Of a DNA stretch of 64,000 bases, positions 21,776-32,434 are shown in pieces. The position numbers and the translations under genes were made by a program. The stretch is taken from assembly GCA_003049465.1 (NCBI GenBank), contig PYSS01000041.1, positions 1 through 64,000 on the forward strand, written 5' to 3'. Position 1 is the first letter of the stretch. Each line of letters starts with the position of its first letter. The notes below the pieces were generated by a model that worked only from the letters and a program-made list of their open reading frames with translations, made no database searches and was not told where the DNA came from. This DNA comes from Magnaporthiopsis rhizophila. Taxonomy: Eukaryota > Ascomycota > Sordariomycetes > Magnaporthales > Magnaporthaceae.

Positions 21776-24417
21776 ATGCTCTCCAAACGCTCTCGCCCTC
21801 GCACGTCCGCGCCCACCGACCTCAGTTCTCACCAATTGACTGGCCACGACCTCATGTTGACTCCCGTGGCGTTCGAGAAGGCGCACGAGTCCCAGGGGCA
21901 TAGGGACAAAGCCAAACCGGCCATGGCGCCTTTGCTCAACGCCCTCAAGAGCCTGCGCCGAGCCTCCAGACAGAGCTTCCGCGCAACAGAGTCGTCCGAG
22001 TCCTCGAGCGACGCCGACGCCGCTAGCAACGGCACGGCTCCCACCAGTGGTTCCATCACCCCACCCTCCATATCGGCCCAGTCCGACCCGGCCATCAACC
22101 TCAAGTTCGCCAGCGTTGATGCCGATGGCCCCTATACCATCGCCGCCCGTCCGCCTCTGGGCGGCCACGGCTCCGGCACCAACCTGAACCGCTATAGCAT
22201 GTTCGGCCCGGGTGGCATGTCGCCTCCAACGCCCCGCCCGCCACGGGGCAAGTATGCTCCTCGGCTGACAAATGTCGAGGACAGGGTTTTTGTAAGTCCT
22301 GCCTGTTTTCTCCCCGCCGGGAGCCGGTTGATGGTCGCTAATCAAACCGAATCACATCCAGGTCCACCAAAAAGTCTTGGCACTACGGGGTGAGGTTGGC
22401 GAACCAGGGAAGCTGGTCGATGGCACAGTGACCATCCACTACCAGAACAACCAGATGCCCTCCATTGACTTCCCCGTCTGCGCCTCCAGCTTCAAGGCAC
22501 TTGTCCCTCTCATTCCGGGCACCAACCGGCTCCGGATGGACTACGCCGGCCCCAAGCATGCCCGCCCGGAGCAGCAAAACTCCTCCTGGATTACTGTTAA
22601 CTACGTGCCGACGACCAACTCTCCACCCCTCCAGCTGGCCATCCTGGTTGCCAAGGACTCGCCCAGGACGTTTGACTCGATCCCGAGCAGGATCGACCGC
22701 GAGGGGAACGGGCTAGACACGGCCATCCGAAAGTTCAGGATGGCCGCCTACCTGTGGCAGGCCTTTACCGGCGAGCAGATGGCCCGCCACGCCCGGGAGG
22801 AGAAGATGCGGCTCGACTCGACGCGCACTGCCAGTGGCATCATAGAACACAGGTCGTTTCGGTTCGAGGAGGAGTGGACCTATGGGACGTCCAACGCTCA
22901 GGATCGAGAAAACGGCACCATGCGCTCAGAGGCGCGCGTCCACATCATCGAGATGGACAAGACGGTGGCCGAAATTCGCGACGCCGACATCGCCCAGCAG
23001 AACGACAAAGCGAGCAGTAGGGACGGGCTTTTCGGGATTGCCATGGACGCCATCAAGGGCTACTTCAAGGCCCGGGCGGGCCAGAAGACATATGTGGCTG
23101 CGTTGATGCTGGACTCGCACTGGGACACCACGGCCCAGCTGATCACGGGCCATGCGGCTCTAGGGGGCGGCGATGGGCAGACCAATGTGGCGCTGTTCGG
23201 ATCGCACAGCCTTTGGAGCTACCCCACGTGTTTGGAGGAGGTCGAGGCGTGTTTTACCGACTGCAACCCGACCGACTCGAAGCTCGTGGCCAACGACTGC
23301 CGCGAGGCCGGGAGCAGCTGGGAGGCGTGCAACATCGGCATCGGCGCGCACCTGCACGAGGTCGGCCACCTGTTTGGCCTGCCGCATCGCCCGTCTGGCG
23401 TCATGGCCCGGGACTACGTGCGGCTCCACCGGAGTTTTGTCAGCCGCGAGGCCTTCTGCACCAGGACCAAGGAGAAGGGCGGCCCCGTGGCCGACAAGGA
23501 GGAGTGTCAGTGGACGTGGCTCGACTACCTGGCCCTGCGGGTGCACCCCTGCTTCCAGGTCTCGATCGACAACTTGGCATCCGATCCGAGCGTTGTGGCC
23601 TGGCCCACGGACCCGGACTCTATAATGATCACATCGCAGGCCGGCCTCTCCCATGTCGAGCTGTACCCTAACGGCGAGGAGGATTGCTGTGAGACGGTCA
23701 CGTACGACCGCGACGTGCGCTCCACCATGCTGCGCGAGAAGGAGCTCCGCTATAGGCTACCGCCGGGCAAGCGCAACGCGCCGTTCCGGCTCGTGGCCAG
23801 GTCCTACGGGGGTGGCGTCTTTGAGACGGCCGACTTTGGCAGGCTGGCATCTGTCGACTCGAGCTTCAAGGTCGATGGGCGGACCATTTGGCGGAGCACC
23901 AAGCTGGGACTCTCGAATCTCGAGGACTCGGCCGAGGACCAGGTCGTCTTCAAGACGGCGCGGAAGCAGACCGACGAGAACAAGGGCAGGATTCTGCGGC
24001 GCTTCGTCGTTTACCACGGCCAGTACCTGAATGGAATCGAGTTTGTCTATGACGACGATTCGCGACAGCTCTTTGGAAACAAGGGCGGCAAGCCCGGGGG
24101 TGACGCTTTCGACATGAACGTACTCCGTGGCGAGCAGCTGGCCGGCTTCAAGGTGAAGTCGGGCCACTGGATCAACGCCATTCAGATCTTGACGGACCAG
24201 AACAGGAGATCTCCATGGTACGGCGTGCCGTCCAGCACGGGAGTCAGCTTGTAAGTCAACCGTTGTCTTTACCCCCAAGCAGTCCCATGCTAACCTTGCA
24301 AATTTTGATAGAACGCACCTGGTGCCCCCAAAAGGTTTCCAAGTCTGCGGCGTTGCCGGCAGCTGCGGCCCCAGTACGTGGGTGGACGGCTTCTCCATCC
24401 TTTATCGTCGTGGTTGA
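21776..24417 (+). CDS. metzincin-like zinc peptidase with C-terminal jacalin-type lectin domain
   Basis: Three exons: 21776-22291, 22362-24250 and 24312-24417, with 70- and 61-nt introns (both GTAAGT donors), giving 836 residues. The active-site motif HEVGHLFGLPH lies at residues 504-514 (zinc ligands H504, H508, H514; catalytic E505), followed by a Met-turn-like GVMARDY (M520). It fits the fungal putative metallopeptidase family PF12044 (yeast YIL108W-like). From about residue 650 a Gly-rich beta-type domain (SYGGGVFETAD, GNKGGKPGG, GHWINAIQIL) resembles a jacalin lectin domain and runs into exon 3, ending in a WVDGFSILYRR segment. No signal peptide is visible; the first ~100 residues are Ser-rich. 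The start could also be a later ATG such as 21924. The substrate is unknown. Confidence 0.85.
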
Positions 24418-25394
24418 TGCTGAAGCAGTCACTCTCAACAAACTTGACGACATAATAATTTTTCCCTCTATACACGGCACAACACACAACTTTGGACACC
24501 AACCGCACGCACAACAGAGCCCGATGGAATTTGGATCCAAATCCGTTGGCCGCATATACGACTCGGCCTTGGGCTTTTTTGAACGCCTGATCATGCCGAC
24601 GCTCCCTCGCCTCTGCCTCGCTGAGGCTACAGGGCAGATTCTTTAATCCCATTATTTCCTGGGACGCTCCTTGTTACTTATTCTTCTTTTGTTATCGGGA
24701 CCTCGCCGTACATATTAGGGTTTGCTTGATACCCATTTTGGCCATTGCATTCTTTTTCTTCTTTGTTCGAAACATGATACATTTCTGGCTAGGACTCTGG
24801 CTGCCGACACTCGCGCCATCGTCGGCTTCTCACGGGATACAACGGTCATCACCTTAATCAACAAACCTTGCCCGCAGGGCGAATATCAGCGGCAACCTCG
24901 GCCGCGGATGCAGTGTCGGATGGGATCTGTTTATATCGCCTTCGCCTTTGTGGCAGGACTAATGACTTTGCTCGGGTTGGACTGCATGTCGAAGCAGATA
25001 TTGCACCGGCGCTTGGTTGGAACAGGCGCACGTGTATTGATGGATAAGGCGGCGCGATGTCAAAGAATTATCGGTATCCTTTTTATTTTGTGTTTCGTCC
25101 CATTCTCTTTCTTTTACTCGGGGGGGAAAGACAAGGCATGCATATTGGCACACACACAAAGCAAAGCATTGGGTTTGGGTTTTATTCGTTTATTACTACT
25201 AGTTTCGGTCGTCGTGTCGGAGGCGACACGGTGTAGCATACGACAAGCATATGCTTCCTTTTTTTGTGGAAAGGTGACGTCGGGGGAGGAGCCTCGAGAA
25301 GACGACGTCGATACACGGGGCATAACCATGGCAGTAGACAAAAGGGAATCGGATCATGCCTTTCCACAAATACACGATCACCACAGCACATTAT

Positions 25395-25474
25395 CATACA
25401 ATCGTACCCACTGGAATATACGGGATCCCGTCCGCTCTTCCCTAGTTAAACCAGTAGGCCTGAACTAGGTAGCA
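25395..25474 (+). pseudogene. decayed 5S rRNA sequence
   Basis: The stretch CATACAATCGTACCCACTGG, then GGGATCCCGTCCGCTCTTCC, then AAACCAGTAGGCC..GAACTA follows the 5' two-thirds of Sordariomycete 5S rRNA, including the conserved GGGATCCCGTCCGCTC core. The last ~40 nt that should form the 3' arm and internal promoter end are not recognisable, so this looks like a truncated or mutated dispersed copy. Dispersed 5S genes and pseudogenes are known from Neurospora. Confidence 0.65.
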
Positions 25475-25576
25475 AGAGCCGATGGAGCGATGGGATCCCA
25501 AAACCCTGCTTCAAAGCAATCTGGCCCTCGTGCTTTTTCCATCCACCGTTTAAATGCCACAACCTCCCGATTTCTA

Positions 25577-26118
25577 CTTGGGGGCTGTGCTCCGTGGGCC
25601 CCCTCAGAAAGGGGGTAAAAAAAAAAAAAAAACCTGGGTCAGTTAAAAAAAAAACCAGGGTTAATACAAATTTGTATGAAAGGCATTTTGCTATAAAAAC
25701 AAGGGATATAAAATGTACTATTTGGTCTTCCCGCCTGTCACGGGATTAGGCCAAGGTAGTACCTACCCGTTACACCAAAGCAAAAGGGAACATTGTCGTA
25801 TCGAGGGCTACGACTCGCTAGGTCCTTATATAAGCGATCGTACCGTGACACCGCCACCGGGTACTTGCGAGAGCTCCCAGCAACACGCGCACCCAGAGTC
25901 AGTGGCAGGGGCCCTAGCCCGTCAGGTCCACAGTGAGGAACCAGCGGGGGTTTACATGTACCCTTTATGGTGTAATGGGTACTACCTTGGTCTTGTCCCG
26001 TAACATGCCTTTCCATACAAATTTGTATTGACCCTGGTTTTTCTGACTGACCCAAGTTTTTTTTTTTTTTTTTTTTTACCCCCTTTGTAAAGGGGCCCAC
26101 GGAGCACAGCCCCCAAAG
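25577..26118. mobile_element. MITE-like fold-back element with long terminal inverted repeats
   Basis: The left end (CTTGGGGGCTGTGCTCCGTG) is matched in inverted orientation by the right end (CTTTGGGGGCTGTGCTCCGTG on the minus strand). Similarity continues inward through an A run, CCTGGGTCAG, CCAGGG.TAATACAAATTTGTATG.AAAGGCAT and, after a ~50-bp insertion in the left arm, CCAAGGTAGTACC and TTACACCA. The arms are thus ~160-210 bp, leaving a short unique centre (about 25800-25960). There is no transposase frame. A clear target-site duplication cannot be picked out. It fits a non-autonomous DNA transposon. Confidence 0.85.
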
Positions 26119-27129
26119 TGGGCAGATTAACGTATTGTTTGTGGCAGTTTAGCTCTTGTCACCGCTTAACCATGATGTGGGCGGCCCCGCCCTGTCCTCG
26201 ATACTCCGTCTCGTGGATACAGAACGCGACATGGTTAAAACAAAAAAGCTGTATTCTCCTGCAAAAGCTAGCCATGTCGATTCGAACAGGCTCCTCGAGC
26301 CGGCCGTTCTAAGCGTTAAAATCCAGCTTTACACCCCTTAGGAATCATAAAGAATTTTTTTTTTTATTATTTTTTTTTATGTACAGGTTACTTCTTCTTT
26401 GCAAAAACTACGAGATCTTACAGCAACGTCGACAGCAAACTCAGGGTAAAGATATGCACTCAGCACCCTACCATAAATTGCTGAGGGTCAGGAAGTGGCA
26501 AAGGTTTTACATAGTATCCTTTGTTTTAACTGCTTCTCCTCAAACCAACGCCCTTCCCGAGAGGCTGTGCAGAACTGGCATTGGCCTGCAAGAATTAACT
26601 TTTATAATCCTTGAGAGATGTACGGACGGGCATTGCCGAGTCCCACCAAAGCCCTCCCGGCGGGGCGGGACTCGTTTGGTCCGGTTCGTCCTGAGCAGGG
26701 CGCTACCTAGTACGTCGCACTTTTTGATTTCATTAATCGTGCAGCGTGACATCTGCGCTTTGTCGGTGGCAGCATAACAGCGCTCACGAGTCGCGGACGC
26801 TGCTTCACGTATCGTGTCGGTTCTCCCGAACATCTTCCGCCGACAGCCACCAGTGCCCCTGACGACGAAACCAGCGACCCCTGGTGGTACCCTTTTAGGT
26901 GCCCTCCAAGCGAGCCCTCACAAAAGATAAATAGGCCGGTTAGCCGCCCTGACGTCTCTGTCGTTTTCCTCCCTCCTCACCCTCATCACATTCTCTCTAC
27001 TAGCCATCCGCTTCTCCGCGTTTGTCTTTTACTTTCCTTCTGTTTCTCCATTTCTCTCCTACTGTCTTTCCCAAGTGTTTCGTCCTTTCGCACCACTCTT
27101 TTAAAAAAAAAAACCACAAAACCGCCAAC

Positions 27130-27630
27130 ATGCGCACCACCAGCATCATCGGCCAGGTCCTCGTGGCCTTCCTTGCCACCCAGGCCGCCGCCGCGCCCCT
27201 GAGGGTGCCCGCCGAGACCGAGACCCAAGCCGTGGAAAAGCGGGGCTGTTTCGGCTGCGCTTCCGACCCCGATGAGCAACTCGCGAGGCAGCAGAGGAAG
27301 CTGGGGGAGATACAATTGAAGCATGCCAAACTGGACGCCCAGACCGCGAAGAAGCAGGCCGCCGAGGACCGCAAAATGACCAAAGTCAGAGTAAAGGAAA
27401 CGGCGTTCCAGGCCAAGGATGCCAAGGCCAAGTACTGTGAGGCCAAGAAGCGAGCCGCAACAGACCTCAAGATTTCGGCGGCGCAGAGGAAGCAGGCCCA
27501 AAAGGAGCTCTGCGAGAATATGTCTGCAGCCCAGCTGGAAAACCAGATGGCCCGCCAGCAGCGGCTGCAGGACGAGCAGGAGTTGAAGATGGGCAGAATC
27601 CCGGGCCAGCAGGGCGAGTCGAGCGAGTAA
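27130..27630 (+). CDS. small secreted Lys/Gln/Ala-rich coiled-coil protein
   Basis: Single exon of 166 residues starting at AACATGCGC. Residues 1-22 form a typical signal peptide (basic MR, hydrophobic core IIGQVLVAFLA, AAAA-P cleavage region). A short acidic pro-segment ends in EKR at ~36-38, a Kex2-type site, followed by GCFGC. The mature part is a highly charged helix rich in Lys, Gln, Ala and Glu, predicting a coiled coil; there are four cysteines in all (GCFGC, KYCEA, ELCEN). I recognise no family. Small size, secretion and Kex2 processing make it a possible effector-like or structural secreted protein, but that is inference. The stop codon is followed in frame by further KKQAA-like coding sequence. 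Confidence 0.8.
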   Translation: MRTTSIIGQVLVAFLATQAAAAPLRVPAETETQAVEKRGCFGCASDPDEQLARQQRKLGEIQLKHAKLDAQTAKKQAAEDRKMTKVRVKETAFQAKDAKAKYCEAKKRAATDLKISAAQRKQAQKELCENMSAAQLENQMARQQRLQDEQELKMGRIPGQQGESSE

Positions 27631-28583
27631 CTGCTCGTAAGGCTGGCCAAGAAGCAGGCCGCCGGGGACAATGACAATGCCACCACCTCCCCGGGGAGCC
27701 TCGCCGGGCTCATTTCCGTTTTGTTTCGTTTTTCTCTCTCCTGTCATCTTCCTGTTTTCTCCAGCATCGCGGCATCTAGACTGAGCATTTGCTTTTCCTG
27801 CTTTTTTTGTTCTTCCTGCTTTTTTTTTGGCTCTTAGCCTCGCTTTACCACAGTTTTAGAATCGGTTTTTTAGAAAAAAAGAAAACACTCTTTTGGCATT
27901 TGTCTTTTGAACCTGGTTGATGTGTTGTTAGATTTGGTGTAGAACTATAAACTTGCCGGGATTTAATTATCTCGCTCTCCCTTGCTAACAGTGATACTTG
28001 ACGGCCTGCCCTCCGCTTTCGGCTATCTGCTTTACTTTTTTTTTTTTTTTTTTTTTTAATTTGGGCGATCTCAAGTCAGCCTAGCCAGAGTGAACGTTTT
28101 TGTCGCTGCTTTGCCTTGGGTGCGCATGTAAAATCGACGGTGGTAGCTCAACCACCCAGTTCCACGTCTGCTTGTGCAGTTATAAAGCAGTGGAGTAGTT
28201 CAACTTCCTGTTTATATTGGATGTAGGAAGCCTGGGTACACTCGTGTAGGCGCCGAGGACTCAGTGGCCGTCATCCATGCCTGACGGCGTAATTATTTTA
28301 CTGAAACTTGCGTGACATAAACCAGAGAGGGCCGTGTCCGGAGTGGCATTGATAACTGTCTAATTTCATGAATATTGCACGAAGCTGGTGTGTTTGGGTG
28401 TTGCAGCCTGCTTGTCTCTGTGCATGTGTCTAGTGGCGTCACGGTCCCCGTTTGCGTGAGGCCGGCTGTCTGGGCTTGTCTTGGGGGCCATGGCACCACC
28501 GTTGATGCATGTTTCGTCTCTCGAGATGGAGATGGTGATGGATCTTGCGGTGATGTGCCGAATTGCCCCCGCCCCGCCTCGCC
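27631..28583. other. intergenic 3' flanks
   Basis: About 950 bp between two convergent genes. The first ~60 bp read in frame as a continuation of the upstream protein. The rest is T-rich with a T run near 28039-28058 and no coding signal. Confidence 0.6.
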
Positions 28584-28847
28584 TCACTTGGACTTGGACT
28601 TGTCGTCGTCGGCCGTGTCGGCACCGGCACCGGCGCCGGCGACGATGCGGGCCTGGTCGCGCGGCGAAAAGGACGCGGCGCCCTGGCGCAGGGCTCGCAC
28701 CAGCATGGGCACGGCGTCCGACCCGCGGAAGTCGTCAGCGGCGCGGACGCGGTCGAGGTCCTCGGCCAGCTCGCGGGTTGCGCGCTGGAGGTAGTAGGAC
28801 TCGAATGAGGGGTTTGTGGTGGTGGTGGTGTTGTTGTTGTTGCTCAT
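28584..28847 (-). CDS. RSA3: Rsa3-like ribosome assembly protein
   Basis: Single exon, 87 residues. After a short Asn/Thr-rich start comes FESYYLQRATRELAEDLDRV followed by RAADDFRG, then a PMLVRALRQGAASFSP segment. This matches my recollection of the C-terminal domain of Rsa3 (PF14615), a nucleolar factor for early 60S subunit assembly: YLQR.T.E.A.DLD..R.A.DF, then a short helix ending in Q-G. The tail is acidic then basic (DDDKSKSK). It is much shorter than yeast Rsa3 because the N-terminal charged region is absent; I see no upstream exon supplying it. The start sits in a good context after a CAGCAAC stretch. The domain call is moderate. Confidence 0.65.
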   Translation of the reverse strand: MSNNNNTTTTTNPSFESYYLQRATRELAEDLDRVRAADDFRGSDAVPMLVRALRQGAASFSPRDQARIVAGAGAGADTADDDKSKSK

Positions 28848-30958
28848 TGTTGCTGCTTGGGTGGTTGTGGACGTGGTTTTCTGTTTTATTTCATCTCAAT
28901 CTTTTTTTTTTTTTTTTTTTTAGTCCCTTGCTGGGTGACCATGACATCAGGGAAGTACTGTGGGGCAGATACGCCCAAGGTCTTGTGTGTTCAAATCCTA
29001 TCCCGCAACGAAGCACAGCCAGACAGAATACGCACGGCTATCAGTCGTTACTCGAGTCCTTTGACTGGCTACGCCACGCAAATCGCCCAAGCCTCGGTGC
29101 CTCCCGACGTGCTGGAAGGGGCACGGTGGGCAGACAGAGAATCTGCCCAAGAGCCTCCCCCTTTATTTCGGGCCAATGCCTATCTGGGCAGACAACAACG
29201 CCGCAAACATTGAGTTTGCCACGGAAAATCCCGTTTCTGTCATTCGTGTGCTCCAAAAAACCTCACCGCCAACTCACTCCCCGGGTTGCTAGGTGGATGC
29301 CCGAAGGATTCGCACCCACATGCTGGCAGATGGAGCCCCATGGCCATCTCCGACATTTGGATCTCGGTAGTCTCGATCGAAAATTTGGGAGCCTCGTATG
29401 TGCCTGAATGGGAAGTCAGAAAGCCCGATCGAATTCCCCACACGAAGCGCCGGATGGATCCTTGCTGTGCCCGTTATGCGAGGGATCGGTCTTTTGCGGT
29501 GTGCCAATTATAGAGGTCGAGAAAAGAACAGTAGTCTTTTATACGATTACTCACTCACGTCATCGTCGGGGTCGTGGACGTGGGCCGACCGATGGGTAAG
29601 CAGCTTAAGGCATCGCATTTCGGATGGTTTACTTGTCGTGGGAAATAAGCATCTTTGGCATCGATGGAATGATGGGCAAAATGTGGCTACCTAGACCCGT
29701 CGATCCGGCCTCGCTTCGGATGGATTTTTTTTGCGCAGCAAGCAAGGCTTCGACTTTCTGTTCACCCAAGGCCAGACTGGTGAGATTGAAGTGGGCTAAA
29801 GGCCAGGAAATTAGCCCAAGATGACAGGAGCGTGGCGCGGCCTCGGGGCTGGTGTAGCAAAGGCCGCTTTGCTGGGCCGCCGCCAATGGGGGACGGGAGA
29901 AATCTCCTCGTGCGCCACAGCAGGATCCACCTGCAATTGAGTAACATTGCGGGGAGATGTTGCAGGCCGAATTGCGGGCTTCGGGGCTTTCTTTTCCTGG
30001 TAAGCTACCATGCTGATGGGACAGACTGCAGCTGTCAGGTGAGAGAGGTCCTCACCGTCGCCCGTTTTGCTTGGGATTGACGGATTTTGCTTGCTTCTTT
30101 TCGGTACCGAGAGCGAGTGTCGGCGAAACTAGCCGGAAGCTGCAATGGCGATTCCTTCAGCTGTCCTCTGTTGCCGGTGACCCACATATATCCCCCACAC
30201 GCCAAAACCCAAAATTGCCAGCTCAGCAGACAGAAAACCAGCTTTTTTGTTTCACGTCTGCAGCCTTGACGACCAGAAACGTTGGGCGTCGGCGCTGATC
30301 CAATTGGCTGTTTGGGGCCGCACCGTTCTATTCCCAGAATAACCCATGCTGCAGCTCCAATCTCCCAGCACCCCAGCGTCACGCGCGCTCGCTCTTGCTC
30401 GGAGAAGCTAGCGGCTCGCCAGCATTGCCCACAGCGCCGGGAGCCACTGGGCAGCTCCTTGGCTGGCTGGCGGATCGTGGGCAGAGATCCATGCTTTGCT
30501 TTTTGACAGTCGCCGGCAGGCAAGGTCCCTGTCCGCCCGTAATCCTTCCTGGGCGAGGTAACTGTCCCGGTAAGATGGCACTTTAGCCCGTGGCGTCCTC
30601 TCACGGCTCCTCCTGCTGCCTCTTGTTCACATCCCTTTTCGTCCTCCTCTTCCGTTTCAGGTGCAGCGCTTCATCTGCCAGCCACACCAAGCGGAGGCAC
30701 AGGCAAGAGCAGTACGCGCTAGTCAAGCGTCTGCATGTGGTGGTGGTGGTGGCCTTGGAGCGCCTGCGTGCCGCCCACACACACCACAATCAGCACCAAG
30801 GCCGTGTCCGTGCCACACGGCCTAGGGCTCAGCTCAGCTGCGGATCCCCGCTGGGAGATCGCTAACAGTCCGGGCTACATAACCACCCCGACCCGCTCCA
30901 CTCACCTTCTCCCGGAGGGTGGTGACCTTTTTGGAAGACAGATCCAACCAACATCAGA
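28848..30958. other. divergent intergenic region
   Basis: About 2.1 kb between the divergent Rsa3-like gene and the gene at 30959, with a T run near 28901-28920. A 308-codon open frame covering part of it is antisense and low-complexity. Nothing else is supportable. Confidence 0.55.
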
Positions 30959-32434
30959 ATGGACGACGGCACATCATCCTCATCATCAAAGCCTCCGCCC
31001 AGGCGAGGCAACTTCCACCGCCCGCAGATCTACGTGCACGTCGAGTTTGGCGTGTCGTGGACTCACGGCCGCGTGCCCAACCATCACGAACGCACCTACC
31101 GCTCCAAGGGCCTCAAGGAGAGGGGCGCCTATTTCCCCCGCCAGGTGCCCCCGCCAAACACAAACTACCTAGAACCGACGACGACGGTGCCCCACAGTCT
31201 CGACAACAACGAGTTGCAGGCTATTTACAGAAGACAGCAGGAACAGGGCCGATCCAGACAGCAACGTCACCCGCAAGAACAGCAGGCTTCGGTCCCACGT
31301 GCCAGCGGCGCCGTCGCCGCCAGCTCCTCGCAACCTGCCGCCCCTCGCTCTCGGCCGGAGCGGAGACACGACGATAGGAACGTCAACAATAATAACAATA
31401 ATGCCCAGCACAACGACAGGGATGACGAGAGGTTATCCCGTGACGACAGATCCTCACTGCACGGCCGCGGCCGCTCAGCCCCGCCTCCCATCAACGACAG
31501 CCCTTGGGACGTGACAGCTCAGGCTCAGGCTCAGGCGCCCTACCATGCAGGCGATGCGGCCCCAGTGACGCCGTCGGCCGCACAGTTCGCCGTCGCCATG
31601 CCCATGGGCGTGCAGGGAATTCAGACCCCGGGAAGGTCCATCTCGGCTGGCGACGAGCGTCTGTGGAAGCAGCTGCCCCAGCCTCCAACCTCGTACCGCC
31701 TGGGCGAGGAGGGCATGCCGTGGGACGCCCTGTCATGGCCCACCGGCTACGAGCCAGATGCCGATCCAGAGCACACGGCAGCCCCGTCGTTTCCCGGCCA
31801 GCACCGCACGCACCAGCCCTACTACAACGCCGGCGTCGGCGGCAGCTCGAGCGCCAACATGACTTACATGCCTTACAGTCCGCCTATGGCCGACATCCAC
31901 GTCACATCGCCTCAACAGACGCCGCCACCACCACCCCCACGTCGAAGGGATCCCCCAGCTGGCGGCGGTGTTCCGGGCGAGGGCCGCGATCTGAGCGCGC
32001 TCTCGGTGGCCATGATGACGGTCGACAACGGCTTCGAGAACCAGTGGTGGAACCAGGGCCCGAGGGAACACACGATAGTGCGCACCATGCCCAACACGCC
32101 CGTGGCTGGCGGCGGCATCGACCCGGCTGGCGGTGCGGCGGCGACGCCGCAGGATCAGTGGTTCGTCAGCCCAGAGTCGGCACGGGTGGAGCCCCGTTTC
32201 CACGACTTCTCTGCCGCGTCGCTCGGCTGGGCCGTGGCCACGCCGCCCGCGCCTCGCCAGCCGCAGCTGCACCACCTCGACACGCGAAACCAGAGCTACC
32301 GCGCATCCCACGCCCACAGCGCCAGCACGAGCAGCATCGTGTCGCCCATGACGCCGCCCGACTACGCGCGCCTCGGCAGGACCATGTCGACGCGGTCCGA
32401 GGAGGCCTACCTCTCGGGAGGACGATATGCATGA
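30959..32434 (+). CDS. hypothetical low-complexity protein
   Basis: Single exon of 491 residues starting after ATCAG. I do not recognise a domain. The N terminus (~20-60) is the only part that looks folded: RPQIYVHVEFGVSWTHGRVP and HHERTYRSKGLKERGAYFPRQ. The rest is Gln/Pro/Ser/Ala-rich with Asn runs (~140-147) and Asp/Arg clusters, resembling intrinsically disordered regulatory proteins. There is no signal peptide or membrane helix. Sustained coding character over nearly 1.5 kb, bounded by a plausible start and stop, supports a real gene. Function unknown. Confidence 0.7.
   Translation: MDDGTSSSSSKPPPRRGNFHRPQIYVHVEFGVSWTHGRVPNHHERTYRSKGLKERGAYFPRQVPPPNTNYLEPTTTVPHSLDNNELQAIYRRQQEQGRSRQQRHPQEQQASVPRASGAVAASSSQPAAPRSRPERRHDDRNVNNNNNNAQHNDRDDERLSRDDRSSLHGRGRSAPPPINDSPWDVTAQAQAQAPYHAGDAAPVTPSAAQFAVAMPMGVQGIQTPGRSISAGDERLWKQLPQPPTSYRLGEEGMPWDALSWPTGYEPDADPEHTAAPSFPGQHRTHQPYYNAGVGGSSSANMTYMPYSPPMADIHVTSPQQTPPPPPPRRRDPPAGGGVPGEGRDLSALSVAMMTVDNGFENQWWNQGPREHTIVRTMPNTPVAGGGIDPAGGAAATPQDQWFVSPESARVEPRFHDFSAASLGWAVATPPAPRQPQLHHLDTRNQSYRASHAHSASTSSIVSPMTPPDYARLGRTMSTRSEEAYLSGGRYA

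Larger units (their letters stand above)
24418..27129. other. intergenic region with repeat-derived sequence
   Basis: Holds the peptidase gene's 3' flank, a decayed 5S rRNA sequence (25395-25474), a 542-bp fold-back element (25577-26118), then ~800 bp of less GC-rich DNA without genes. An ATAAATA box near 26922-26930 and a pyrimidine-rich leader precede the secreted-protein gene. Confidence 0.6.

Noticed and set aside
28481..29407. 308-codon plus-strand open frame
   Set aside because: It is antisense to the Rsa3-like gene and then crosses a T run; Arg-rich and without a domain.
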